Shown here: positions 37,157 to 45,853 of the stretch, piece by piece
How the letters are laid out: every line of letters starts with the position of its first letter
How positions within the stretch are numbered: the first letter of the stretch is position 1
NCBI RefSeq assembly: GCF_017916325.1
Contig: NC_090138.1
Location: 129,001 to 193,000, forward strand
Direction of reading: 5' to 3'
Source of the DNA: Leishmania martiniquensis
Taxonomy: Eukaryota; Euglenozoa; Kinetoplastea; Trypanosomatida; Trypanosomatidae
Length of the DNA stretch: 64,000 nt
The notes under the pieces: model-generated
Seen by the model: only the letters and a program-made list of their open reading frames with translations
Databases searched by the model: none
What the model was told of the DNA's origin: nothing
Position numbers and translations under genes: made by a program

Positions 37157-40100
37157 ATGCAGCAGCTGATCGAGCGCCTGTGGGACCAGCATATCGGGCT
37201 CGACGAGTATCTGCCCGGCACGCAGTCCCCTGAGCACTGGAAGTACCGCAACCTCGCAGATGACTTCCCCTACCACCTCACAGGCCGCGGCAACGCTCCA
37301 TCCACGTCGCAGTGGCAGCGCTATCGCACAGCAGCCGAGCGACTCTTCCAGGAGCAGGACGCCGTGCGTCGGCGCCAGTTCCCCTCCTGTTTCGAGGAAG
37401 CCTGCGCGTATGGCAACCTGCAGGCTGCCGTACTGATGTGGTCTCAGGGCATCGTGGACATCCCCACGCGGCGGGCAGTGTACGAGGGGAACAACGCCTC
37501 GCCTCTCATGTGGGCCGCCTTTAAGGGGCACCTGTCGATTGTCCGCTTCCTCGTCGACCACGACGCGCCGCTCGAGACCGAAAACGCGCTCGGCCACACA
37601 GCGCTCCAGTGGGCCATCACCGGCGGGCACGCCGACGTCGTTCGGTATCTTCTCGACCACGGCGCCGACCCGAGTCACCGCGATCGGCAGGGCTTCGATG
37701 CCGCCTTTACGGCAGTGCAGAGCGGCCACCTCGCTCTGCTGATCATGCTGACTGAGGACGCGGCGCGTGAAGGCCACCTCCTGCAGAGTAGCGATCACGG
37801 CCTCGTGCTCTACCAGCCGTCGGCGGAGCAGCAGGCACACGCCGCCACGTTGGTAAACCCACGCACGAAGAGGCCATATTACCTGCTGGATCCGCAGCTG
37901 CGTGATGTGGAGGGACACACACTCATGCACTGGGCCGCCTATCGCAACTCGCCGGCGATGTGTCAGTACCTGCTAGAGCACTGGGGGTATAGCGCGGATG
38001 CGCAGGATAGCCGCGGCCGCACGCCGCTGGTGTGGGCCGCGCGCGAGGGCTTCTCTGAGGTGATGGAGCTGCTGCTCAGCCGCGGCGCGGACCGGCACCT
38101 TTCCGACAGTGACGGTTGGACGGCGCTGCAGCACGCCCGCGCTCGCAGTCATCCGGAGGCCGTCTATGTCCTGGAGTCGTACCCCGAGTCGAGCATGGGA
38201 GCCGCCACGGCTGCCATGCTCGCCTCGGATGACACTCTTGCGGACCGCGACCTCAATGCGTTGGCAGACTCCGTGAAGACAGCGCTGCTGACCGCATCAG
38301 CGGCAGCTACCACCACCAGCATCAGCAGCGGTCGCTACGTCTGTGTGCGGGACCGCCGAGCTGCCGGCACACTACGCATGATCCGCACGAACCCAACCTT
38401 CGCCGCAATGGCCATCGCCGGCCCCGTGTACGTGATATGCAGCTTCCTTGTGCTGAAGGTGTTGCCCCCCATCGTGAGCCACGCACCGTTTGGCGTCTAT
38501 GCCTTCAAGAACGTCTTGTGGACCAGACTGGTGCCGCGGCCAACGCAGACCAGTCGCAGCGGACCACCGCCACCCATTATGAAGCAGATTGGGATCCCGG
38601 GGAACGTGGCCGAGATGGTGCGCGGTACGTGGCTGTTCCGCCTGCGCGACCCAATCAACCTCTTCATCTGGCTCACCCTCGTCGCCCTCCAGGTATGGGT
38701 GTGGAACAGCCTGGGGCTGGTGCCACTCTTCTCCCTCTCCAGCCCTGAAGACGCCACGCCGCTGGAGCGTCAGGCGGCGGCAGCGCTGTGGGGCAGGACC
38801 GCCACGCCCGCCTCCGTCGGCGCCGATCAGCAGCCCCTTCTGCATTACGCGGGTCTTTCTGTCATCCGCCTTCTCACGTTCCAGTCGAACCCGCTCGACG
38901 GCCTCCACGCGGACGCCGCCACCGGGCGGACGCCGGCCTTCATAGCGGCCGAGAAGGCGTACGTGGCGCAGTCCAACAAGCTCGTGCGATGGGTGCTCAT
39001 GCTGCTCCTGCTCATCTCCGTGGCCTGTGCGCTGCTGTGCAAACTGCTCGCGGGCCGCTCGATCGTGCGCGTGTCGGAGGAGGGAACGCTGCGCACCTCG
39101 CCGATTTGGCGCATCCTCGCGTCGCGGCAGTACCGCTGGCTGCACCCGCGCTTTTTCTTCCAGGAGCGCCACATGCAGATGCCGCTGCGTGCCTTTTACT
39201 GTCGTGAGCGCGACGTTGTCGTGCGCGGCTACGACAGCTACTCGGCCCTGCTGGACAGCCCGATCGGCCGCTCCAACCATCTCCTGTTCGCCCTCGCACT
39301 GACGAGCTTTGCGCTCTTCGAGCTGCTCCTGATGATTTGGGGAGCGCAACAAACGCGGGCGATGCTGCGCTGCCCGGACGGTGTGCCGTGGTACCACGAC
39401 GCCTTCTTCGCCTTCCAGAGCACCGAGGCCATGGCGGCAGCGATGCGCCCCTCTGCGTGGTCGACGTCCACCGCCGCCGCCGCTGTTGCCGCGGTAGGCG
39501 GCATTTCGGCGCCCGCATCAAGCAGCGTAAACCGCCCGTCAGTGGTGCCGGCCATGCTGGCGACGGCGGCGGCGCCTATGATTAGTCTCTCCTGGCTGAA
39601 CATGGCGATGGAGGTGATGCTGCACGGGCTGCCGTGCCGTCAATACGGGCACTTGGAGGCGCTCACAGTAAACTTTCTTCACGCAGCCGGCGCAGAGGAC
39701 AATCCGTCTGGACTTGCCGGCTTTACGCGCCGTATCGCGTATCTGTTCCGCTACTACATCTGGCCAACGCGTGCCTCGGTGCTCGGGGTATGGGTGTTGC
39801 ACTACAGCGCGCTGGCCGCCTTGTGGATTGGCTGCATTGCCGTGCGCCAGTGGATGGGTGTCTGGTGCGGTGCCACTCGCATGGAGCTGGCGAACCCGCT
39901 CGGGCAGGGCAGCGATGGCGAGCTCGTGTCCCTTTTCCCCAAGGACGCGCAACAGGCGCAGCGAGTGGTGCCCATCGACGAAGATGAGGAGCGCTACTAC
40001 GCGGCCGTGTTTCCGGCGAAGGCGCGCACGACCAACACCGGCGCAGCAGCCGCAGCGCTGGAGGGCCGTGGTCGGTGCCTGTACGGTGAGGGTAGCGGTG

Positions 40101-40207
40101 TCGCCAATGTTCTCGCCTTCCTGCTGGGTCAAAATGGGAAGCGCTGGGTGTGTGCGATGACGGTGTCATCCCACAACACCCCGGTAACGACGCCGATGTT
40201 GTCGTAA
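37157..40207 (+). CDS. Ankyrin-repeat multipass protein with degenerate DHHC (palmitoyltransferase-like) domain
   Basis: This 1016-residue protein has the architecture of ankyrin-type S-palmitoyltransferases (Akr1, zDHHC13/17). Ankyrin repeats lie at about 79-205 and 252-350 (SPLMWAAFKGHLSIVRFLVD, HTALQWAITGGHADVVRYLL, RTPLVWAAREGFSEVMELLL). Membrane segments follow near 405-430, 493-517, 615-640, 708-735 and 875-900. The cysteine-rich DHHC domain aligns without gaps from P676: PLRAFYC, then YDSYSALLDSPIGRSNH at 692-708. D693 S694 Y695 S696 replace DHHC, so the catalytic cysteine is serine. Of the zinc ligands only C682 remains; others are F668, R671, Y681, R685, V688 and P702. The fold cues IGRSNH are kept. 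Transferase activity is therefore unlikely; a binding or chaperone-like role, as an ankyrin adaptor on a membrane, is inferred. Frame is clean, so these changes are not sequencing frameshifts. Confidence 0.86.
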   Translation: MQQLIERLWDQHIGLDEYLPGTQSPEHWKYRNLADDFPYHLTGRGNAPSTSQWQRYRTAAERLFQEQDAVRRRQFPSCFEEACAYGNLQAAVLMWSQGIVDIPTRRAVYEGNNASPLMWAAFKGHLSIVRFLVDHDAPLETENALGHTALQWAITGGHADVVRYLLDHGADPSHRDRQGFDAAFTAVQSGHLALLIMLTEDAAREGHLLQSSDHGLVLYQPSAEQQAHAATLVNPRTKRPYYLLDPQLRDVEGHTLMHWAAYRNSPAMCQYLLEHWGYSADAQDSRGRTPLVWAAREGFSEVMELLLSRGADRHLSDSDGWTALQHARARSHPEAVYVLESYPESSMGAATAAMLASDDTLADRDLNALADSVKTALLTASAAATTTSISSGRYVCVRDRRAAGTLRMIRTNPTFAAMAIAGPVYVICSFLVLKVLPPIVSHAPFGVYAFKNVLWTRLVPRPTQTSRSGPPPPIMKQIGIPGNVAEMVRGTWLFRLRDPINLFIWLTLVALQVWVWNSLGLVPLFSLSSPEDATPLERQAAAALWGRTATPASVGADQQPLLHYAGLSVIRLLTFQSNPLDGLHADAATGRTPAFIAAEKAYVAQSNKLVRWVLMLLLLISVACALLCKLLAGRSIVRVSEEGTLRTSPIWRILASRQYRWLHPRFFFQERHMQMPLRAFYCRERDVVVRGYDSYSALLDSPIGRSNHLLFALALTSFALFELLLMIWGAQQTRAMLRCPDGVPWYHDAFFAFQSTEAMAAAMRPSAWSTSTAAAAVAAVGGISAPASSSVNRPSVVPAMLATAAAPMISLSWLNMAMEVMLHGLPCRQYGHLEALTVNFLHAAGAEDNPSGLAGFTRRIAYLFRYYIWPTRASVLGVWVLHYSALAALWIGCIAVRQWMGVWCGATRMELANPLGQGSDGELVSLFPKDAQQAQRVVPIDEDEERYYAAVFPAKARTTNTGAAAAALEGRGRCLYGEGSGVANVLAFLLGQNGKRWVCAMTVSSHNTPVTTPMLS

Positions 40208-41926
40208 GCAACGCAGGACGCAGCACACAATGACGCGCCCCGTATAAAGCGGCTCGCCGCCTGTGAGCATCCACATGTCAAGTCTATGCAAGCACCTCGC
40301 CAGGCAGTGGCGTCGATGTCGCTCTCTTCCCGAGGGGGGAGAGGGGGGGACTGAAAGGCGGGTGCTCGGGGCTTCCCTCGATCCCAGGAGGAGTGGGAGG
40401 TGGTGTGGACCCCTTGGGGAAGAAGAGGCGGCGGCTCCGGCACGTGCACGCCACGAGGAGTCCTTGCGCCTGCTGGTATGTATACAGGCGTGTGAGTGTG
40501 TGTGTGTGTAGTGTTAATATGTGTGTGTGTGTGTGTGCCGGCCTCTTTCTACCTTTCCTCTTTCGCCTGCATCCCTTTCACGGGCACCGCAGCTCTCCAC
40601 CCCCTTGCGGTACGCCACGTCCGTGCTGGTGCTCACAGAAGTTCACGCCTTTACAATGTATGGGAAAGTCATGGCGGTGAACCATCGCGCACGTTTGGCG
40701 GTCAGGCCCATGAGCGCCGTTGCGTTTCGATGGCCCGCCGCAGTGCAGACGCTTGCAACATCGATGTGGCGAATACGGCGTCAGTGTTACTCGAGCGCCC
40801 CCGCCCAGTGAGGAGATATCCCCACACGCCTCCCTTGCGGGCGGGCGGCGTGTGGGGTCTGACGGCTGAGGACGGAGTCGGCGGCACTGCTGTGGCGTGT
40901 GCTGGCCCTCCGTCCTTCGCACCACGCGACGGTGTCTGTGGCGAAGTCAAAGAAGGGGGAGAGGTGAGTGCAACGGTGTCTCACTCTGCGTGCTGTGTGG
41001 CTGCAAATCGGACCCGCTGACCTCTGCGAAGCATTAACGAAAGAAAGGGGAAGTGTGCTGCGCTGTCGGCGCGGTGCGGAGGGGAGGAGGGCGCGAGCTC
41101 TCGTGCATACACTGTGAGAGGTACGCCACAGGGTGTGCCGTGGATGGGCAGTCGACACCCTTCCGCCGAGGGTGGGAGGGAGGGGGGTCAGTGAGGGACG
41201 GGGGGAGAGAGAGGCGCGTGGTGGCAGGCCGCGGATTAACAGATGCAATGCCTCGGTAAGCATGAGAAGTGCTTTTTTTTCCTGAGAAGGGGGCGTATGC
41301 GGTGCAGACGAGCGTACCCACGCGCGCAGAAGCGTTCTCCTTCCTTCCTCCCTCCCTCTCTCTGTGTTGCCTCTCCCTCCCCCCTCTTCGATGCTGGCGT
41401 GCTCGTGCTTGCGTGATTGCATCGGGTGCCCCTTCCGTCCATCGCCCTCCCTCGGCCTGCCTCCTCGCAGAACGAGGCAGAGGATACGCGTGCGTCCTCC
41501 TCTCCACGTCCGTCTCGCTCACTCACTCACTCCTCCCCCTCCCCCCTCTCCTCTCCTCTCCTCCGCCTCGAATGGCTCGACAGTCAAAAAGAGCGCAGCG
41601 CGAACGCCCACCCGTCCAAAGAACTGAAAGCGAATGTGCGCACTGTCGAAGGTCAATTTATGTGTCTCCTGAGCCAACGTGTCGGTGTGCATCACCTCGT
41701 GCACGTGCGTGTGTGTGTGTGTGTCTGTGTCTGTGGGGGGGGGGGAGAAGAGGAGGACAGGAGAAGACGGGCCAACAGAGAAGGCGGAGGCGGATCTGTC
41801 GTCGGTGGCGACAGCTCACCTGAAGACGCGCTCACGTCCGACGACACGTACACCCAGCCCTTGACGTGCATCGTTGGGTCATTCTGACGCTGCGCCCATC
41901 CCCCCGCCCTCCCCCTCCCCCTCGCT
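40208..41926. other. Intergenic region with a GC-rich island and hairpin
   Basis: No gene is firmly supported. It contains atgtcaagtctatgc (40275-40289), GT microsatellites (40493-40510, 40519-40538), a unique GC-rich segment (about 40590-41030) with an 11-bp hairpin (40820-40857), purine-rich sequence (41160-41220), a 12-G run (41735-41746) and strong pyrimidine tracts at 41530-41570 and 41899-41926. Confidence 0.65.
40820..40857. repeat. Short inverted repeat, 11-bp stem
   Basis: The arms ccccacacgcc (40820-40830) and ggcgtgtgggg (40847-40857) are exact reverse complements around a 16-nt loop. It lies in noncoding sequence. Confidence 0.9.
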
Positions 41927-44900
41927 ATGCGGCCCGCGGCGCCCTTCGCAGCAGCTGCCGGCGACGCGGCCTCATGCTCCCCGAGAAGGGCAGCCGAAGA
42001 AATGCCGGTGTCTACCGCCACCGCATCCGTAGCTCCTATGGGGGTGTGCGAGCCGACAAGGGCGGCAGCGACAGCGTCGAATGCGCCGCCGCTGAATGCC
42101 GTCGCTGCTGTAAACATAGACAGCGCGACACCGCCTGTACGTGAAGGCGACGATCGGGGGCTCTGTGGGACCAGCATTAGCATCGCAAGCGGCTCACAGG
42201 CACCGCATGCGCGTCGCAACGTCAGTGACAGCCGCAGCACTGGCGGTGATGGCATAGCACTCGAAGAAGACGCTGGCGAGGAGGCCGACACGGAGGAGGA
42301 GGAGGATGTCGTGGTCGATGAGCTGGACCTGTACTGCAGCACCCCGGAGTTTCTGTATCCGAGCCCGACGAACGGCATCGACCGGAGCAGCGCCGCGGCC
42401 GTCCTTCACGAATCGTCGGCAAAGGCAGGGGCCCTGCACCGTGGGCGTCGGACCGTCGGCGCATTGTCGTCAACGCGTGCGTCAGCATCCTTAGCGCCGT
42501 CGGCATCGTGGACGGCGTCTCGCCATTCTACGCAAAGGGGCGTTTCAGTAGATGGGGTCGATGATCGAGGCGAGGAAGGCCCAGCCAGCGGGCAAGACAT
42601 TGCCGACGATGAGGGCAGTAGTGAGACAGGTGACTGTCATGTCGCTCGATTACCTCTGCACGCACAAGCAGCAGCCTCCGCGGGCCTCGACAACGCTGCG
42701 TCGAGTTTAAACTGTGGCCTGCGCGATGCCACAGCACCCATCGTAGGCAGCAGCCGCAACAACGACGCGGGTGGCAAAAAGAGAGACGGCGTCACGAGGC
42801 AGGCGCTGCTATCCCATGAGCGTGGCCGCTGCAGGGGCAATCTTGGCGTGGGCACAGGCCTGTCATCACCTTTACCGTCGTGGCAAGCACGGCAAAGGTA
42901 CCGGAGTGGCGACAGCGACCACCGCAGAGGCGGGCGTGAGCACTGCGCCAGTGATGACGAGAGCGCCGGCAAGGGCGCAGCGACGAGCCAAGAAGCGGCA
43001 ATGAGGTCTACCTCAGCCACCACCGTCGATACACAAGTGTCGACGGCACCTCCATTGCGCTCATCCGAGGTCGGAGCAGCAGCGGCGTTATCGCCCGCCC
43101 CGGAGGCGAAGAATTCCGCATATATGCCGCCGTTGATGGCTGAGCTCGACGGTGAGCTCCTTCAGCTCATCAAGGCATACTATCTGCGCAAGCAGTCGAC
43201 GGCCGCGGCGGCCGCTCCATTGTGCCCGCCGCCAAGAGCAGCGGCGGAGTCATCGTCGACCGTCATGCCGGCCCACTGCGCAGGCCACCCGCCCAACCGC
43301 ATGAGCATCGGGTCCAGCAGCCGAGACACCGTCGGCGACGGCGGCAGCAGACTTGCGGGACCGGTAGAAGCGGCCGTGAGAGACAGAAGCGGCGGTGGCT
43401 CCAATACGCCACCGGGCTCACGCTCCCTTCTCCTGCCGGCCGACGAGAGGGGTGGCCCGTCTGGTTGTCCAAGGGGCCCGGTTGTCGCGCCGCACACCGC
43501 GGGACCATTAGCGGAGGGAAGCGACGCGACGGAAAAGAGGCTGCAAGAGCTCAGTGCGCGCCATTTAGGCGGCTGCCCTTTTCCCCATGCGTTTGCCCCC
43601 ACTGACAGCGCTGCTCTCACCTCCGCGGCGGCGACAGGGCGCAGGCTTGGGGAAGACGTGGCCCACCTGCCTCCTTGGATCGGCATGCACCGCCTAGGCG
43701 CCCATGGCGAAGTCAGTCGCGCGGGCTACGGTGAGGCGACCGCGGCAGCGGCATCCAGTTTTGACGCGTTGCAGCCCACCGCCTTCTCGGCTGCATCCTT
43801 CTACGATCCCACGGCCTTCGATGAGCCCAGCAGGGGACCGCACCGAGCCGCAGCGGTGCGGGGGGCCGCCACCCTTGCCGACGGCGCGGCGAGCGCGCAC
43901 CACCAACCTCGCGGTGTTACCAGCGCCGGCAGTGCTGGCGGCGCGCTTAGTAGCGGCATCGCCAGCAGCCTCAGCGCTCTCTCCAGCTTGCCGTCCTACA
44001 GCTCCACCTCCTTCGTGCGTGCCTACGTCTCCGACATCAGCCTCAGCCTCGAGCCCGCCATCATCGTGTCGGCGCTGACAGCGGCCCTCAACATTGTTGT
44101 AGTGTATTTCCTGCAGCAGCACGTGCTGGACACCCGTGATCACCTTGGCCTCTTCCTCATCGGCAGCTACATGGTCTTCTCCTCGTACTACATGATCTAT
44201 TACTTCCTCGAGCGCTTCTCGGACTCCTTCCGCCGCATCGCATCGCAGGACAAAAAGTTTTACATCATCGGCAACCTCATCAAGGCGGGCATCCTCATAT
44301 CTATCACCCCATTCGCGTGCGTGCACCTCGTCAAGATCATTGTCTTCGAGGAGTGGGAGAGCAACATCCTGCGCAACCTGGGCTGCATCTACGCCATTCC
44401 TGACTTCATATCGATGGTCATCGTGCGGCGCATGCGGTGGTCCACGTGGGTGCATCACGCCTGTGTCGTGCTGTTCAACTACTTGAGCATCATGAACAAC
44501 TACCAGCACGAGAATGTGTGCCGGTGCGTCGTTGTCTACGCGGCCTTCTCGTCGTTCGCCTACTGCGTGAATGTGCTGCTGGCCTCCCGATTTCTCGGCG
44601 TCTCCGCAAACGTGGCGCGGGTGCTCTCGTTTGTGGCGCTCGTCGTCTACGCGCTTTGCTGCGCCGTCAACTGGGCCTGGCAAGTTTATTACCTGCGCCG
44701 CCTGCTAACCAGCGGTCACGATCACTGGACCGTCTACACGTATATGTTCTTCATCTCCCTCGTCATGTGGGATGACATCGTTCTAAACAAATGGCTGCTG
44801 CACCACGCGCGCAACAATGCCTACGCCGCCTCGCAGCACCTGCCACAGCCGCATCGCATGCGCCAGCAGCATCCGCCGGCGCCGGCGCCACTCATGTCTG

Positions 44901-45013
44901 TGCGCCTCCCCCAACGCGCCGGCCCGTTGTACCGTGGACAGGGCGCACGCACCATCTACACGGCGCCGCAGCCGTCACCGCCACCGACCGCACTGTCCTC
45001 AGGGGCGCCGTGA
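41927..45013 (+). CDS. TLC-domain-like multipass protein with long disordered N-terminus
   Basis: Residues 1 to about 690 of this 1028-residue protein are Ala/Ser/Gly-rich, with an acidic patch (EEDAGEEADTEEEEDVVVD) followed by a possibly ordered LDLYCSTPEFLYPSP. Residues about 705-965 form six to eight membrane segments: EPAIIVSALTAALNIVVVYF, LFLIGSYMVFSSYYMIYYFL, IGNLIKAGILISITPFACVH, MRWSTWVHHACVVLFNYLSI, a segment around SFVALVVYALCCAVNWAW, and VYTYMFFISLVMWDDIVLNK. The pair H843-H844 after DFISMVIVRRMRW resembles the TLC (TRAM/LAG1/CLN8) signature, where histidines follow a conserved aromatic/basic stretch. TLC proteins act in lipid synthesis or sensing in the ER. The call is by motif and topology and is moderate; function is unknown. 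A later in-frame ATG at 42002 may be the true start, because the pyrimidine tract at 41899-41926 has no AG before 41927 and the next AG is at 41950-41951. Confidence 0.72.
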   Translation: MRPAAPFAAAAGDAASCSPRRAAEEMPVSTATASVAPMGVCEPTRAAATASNAPPLNAVAAVNIDSATPPVREGDDRGLCGTSISIASGSQAPHARRNVSDSRSTGGDGIALEEDAGEEADTEEEEDVVVDELDLYCSTPEFLYPSPTNGIDRSSAAAVLHESSAKAGALHRGRRTVGALSSTRASASLAPSASWTASRHSTQRGVSVDGVDDRGEEGPASGQDIADDEGSSETGDCHVARLPLHAQAAASAGLDNAASSLNCGLRDATAPIVGSSRNNDAGGKKRDGVTRQALLSHERGRCRGNLGVGTGLSSPLPSWQARQRYRSGDSDHRRGGREHCASDDESAGKGAATSQEAAMRSTSATTVDTQVSTAPPLRSSEVGAAAALSPAPEAKNSAYMPPLMAELDGELLQLIKAYYLRKQSTAAAAAPLCPPPRAAAESSSTVMPAHCAGHPPNRMSIGSSSRDTVGDGGSRLAGPVEAAVRDRSGGGSNTPPGSRSLLLPADERGGPSGCPRGPVVAPHTAGPLAEGSDATEKRLQELSARHLGGCPFPHAFAPTDSAALTSAAATGRRLGEDVAHLPPWIGMHRLGAHGEVSRAGYGEATAAAASSFDALQPTAFSAASFYDPTAFDEPSRGPHRAAAVRGAATLADGAASAHHQPRGVTSAGSAGGALSSGIASSLSALSSLPSYSSTSFVRAYVSDISLSLEPAIIVSALTAALNIVVVYFLQQHVLDTRDHLGLFLIGSYMVFSSYYMIYYFLERFSDSFRRIASQDKKFYIIGNLIKAGILISITPFACVHLVKIIVFEEWESNILRNLGCIYAIPDFISMVIVRRMRWSTWVHHACVVLFNYLSIMNNYQHENVCRCVVVYAAFSSFAYCVNVLLASRFLGVSANVARVLSFVALVVYALCCAVNWAWQVYYLRRLLTSGHDHWTVYTYMFFISLVMWDDIVLNKWLLHHARNNAYAASQHLPQPHRMRQQHPPAPAPLMSVRLPQRAGPLYRGQGARTIYTAPQPSPPPTALSSGAP

Positions 45014-45853
45014 GGCGTCGACATCTATGGAACGGCCACTGTGAGGCTCGAGAGGAAACGTTGCAGCGAGAGGGGGGAGGTACTGGAGGCGGCGCCAGGT
45101 TCCCCTTCCTGCGCGCCACCCCTTCGCACACACAGACACGGAGGGAGGGAGCCGTGGCGCTCCAGTTTCGCTTCGTGTCTCCGCACACACTTCTTCCTTG
45201 TTTTACTCGCTGTCGCCTTCCCTCCTCCCACCCAAGCCCCCTCCTCGGCGCACACTTCAACCGGCGCACATGGCGGAGGTGTGTGTGCTGCCGCTTTGAA
45301 CGGCATCCGACGTTCGCGCTCTTGTCCCAAATTTCCCATTTCTCTGCTCGCCTGTCTGTACGCGTGCGAGCGTACGTGTGTGTCTGTGTGTCGAGACACC
45401 TCTTATGCTCCCATGCGAAACCTCCTCGCGCGGCGCGGTCCGTCGTGCGCGTCCCCGCCCAGCCACCACCGCTCTCACGCCCCCTCCTCTCTTCGCCCTC
45501 CGCGGCCTCTGCACTCGCCGTCTTCTCACGCACGTGCGTACGTCCTCCTCCTCCTCCCTCCGTCCCGGCCACCCACACGAACGGCACTTACGCCGCGCAC
45601 ACTCCACCACGTGCTACCCCCCACCTGTCAGTGTCACCACTTCCGTTTCGCCTTCCTCCCTCCCCCTGCCCCTCTCACCCACCCACACACGCCGTCGCCT
45701 CCCTTCTCCCTCCCCCGAGTCCCTCCCCACCCACCTCACACACATCTGTGGGCAACTTGTACACACGCGTATACCCCCCTCTCTCTCGCTCCCTCTCTCC
45801 CGTCCCCCCCCTCCCTCCCTCTCTCCACACACACGCACATACGCTGGGGAAAG
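45014..45853. other. Intergenic region upstream of the phosphate transporter
   Basis: Noncoding, strongly C/T-rich, especially 45480-45825. The frame of the downstream gene is open far upstream, but this stretch reads as Pro/Ser/Arg/His-Thr repeat and precedes the probable splice acceptor. Confidence 0.75.
45641..45719 (+). promoter_or_regulatory. Polypyrimidine tract and trans-splice acceptor for the phosphate transporter
   Basis: A long C-rich pyrimidine tract ends at AG 45718-45719. The 134-nt leader from here contains no ATG before 45854, supporting that start. Confidence 0.5.

Noticed and set aside
37157..40207. Loss of the DHHC motif explained by a frameshift
   Set aside because: The frame is continuous, flanking residues align without gaps on both sides of the motif, and downstream membrane segments are in the same frame.
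43694..44683. 329-codon - strand open frame opposite the TLC-like gene
   Set aside because: Shadow frame with His/Val/Glu-rich composition; the + strand encodes clear membrane segments here.
45041..45853. N-terminal extension of the phosphate transporter
   Set aside because: Low-complexity, microsatellite-driven, and precedes the acceptor; PiT homologues start close to the GNGAND motif.
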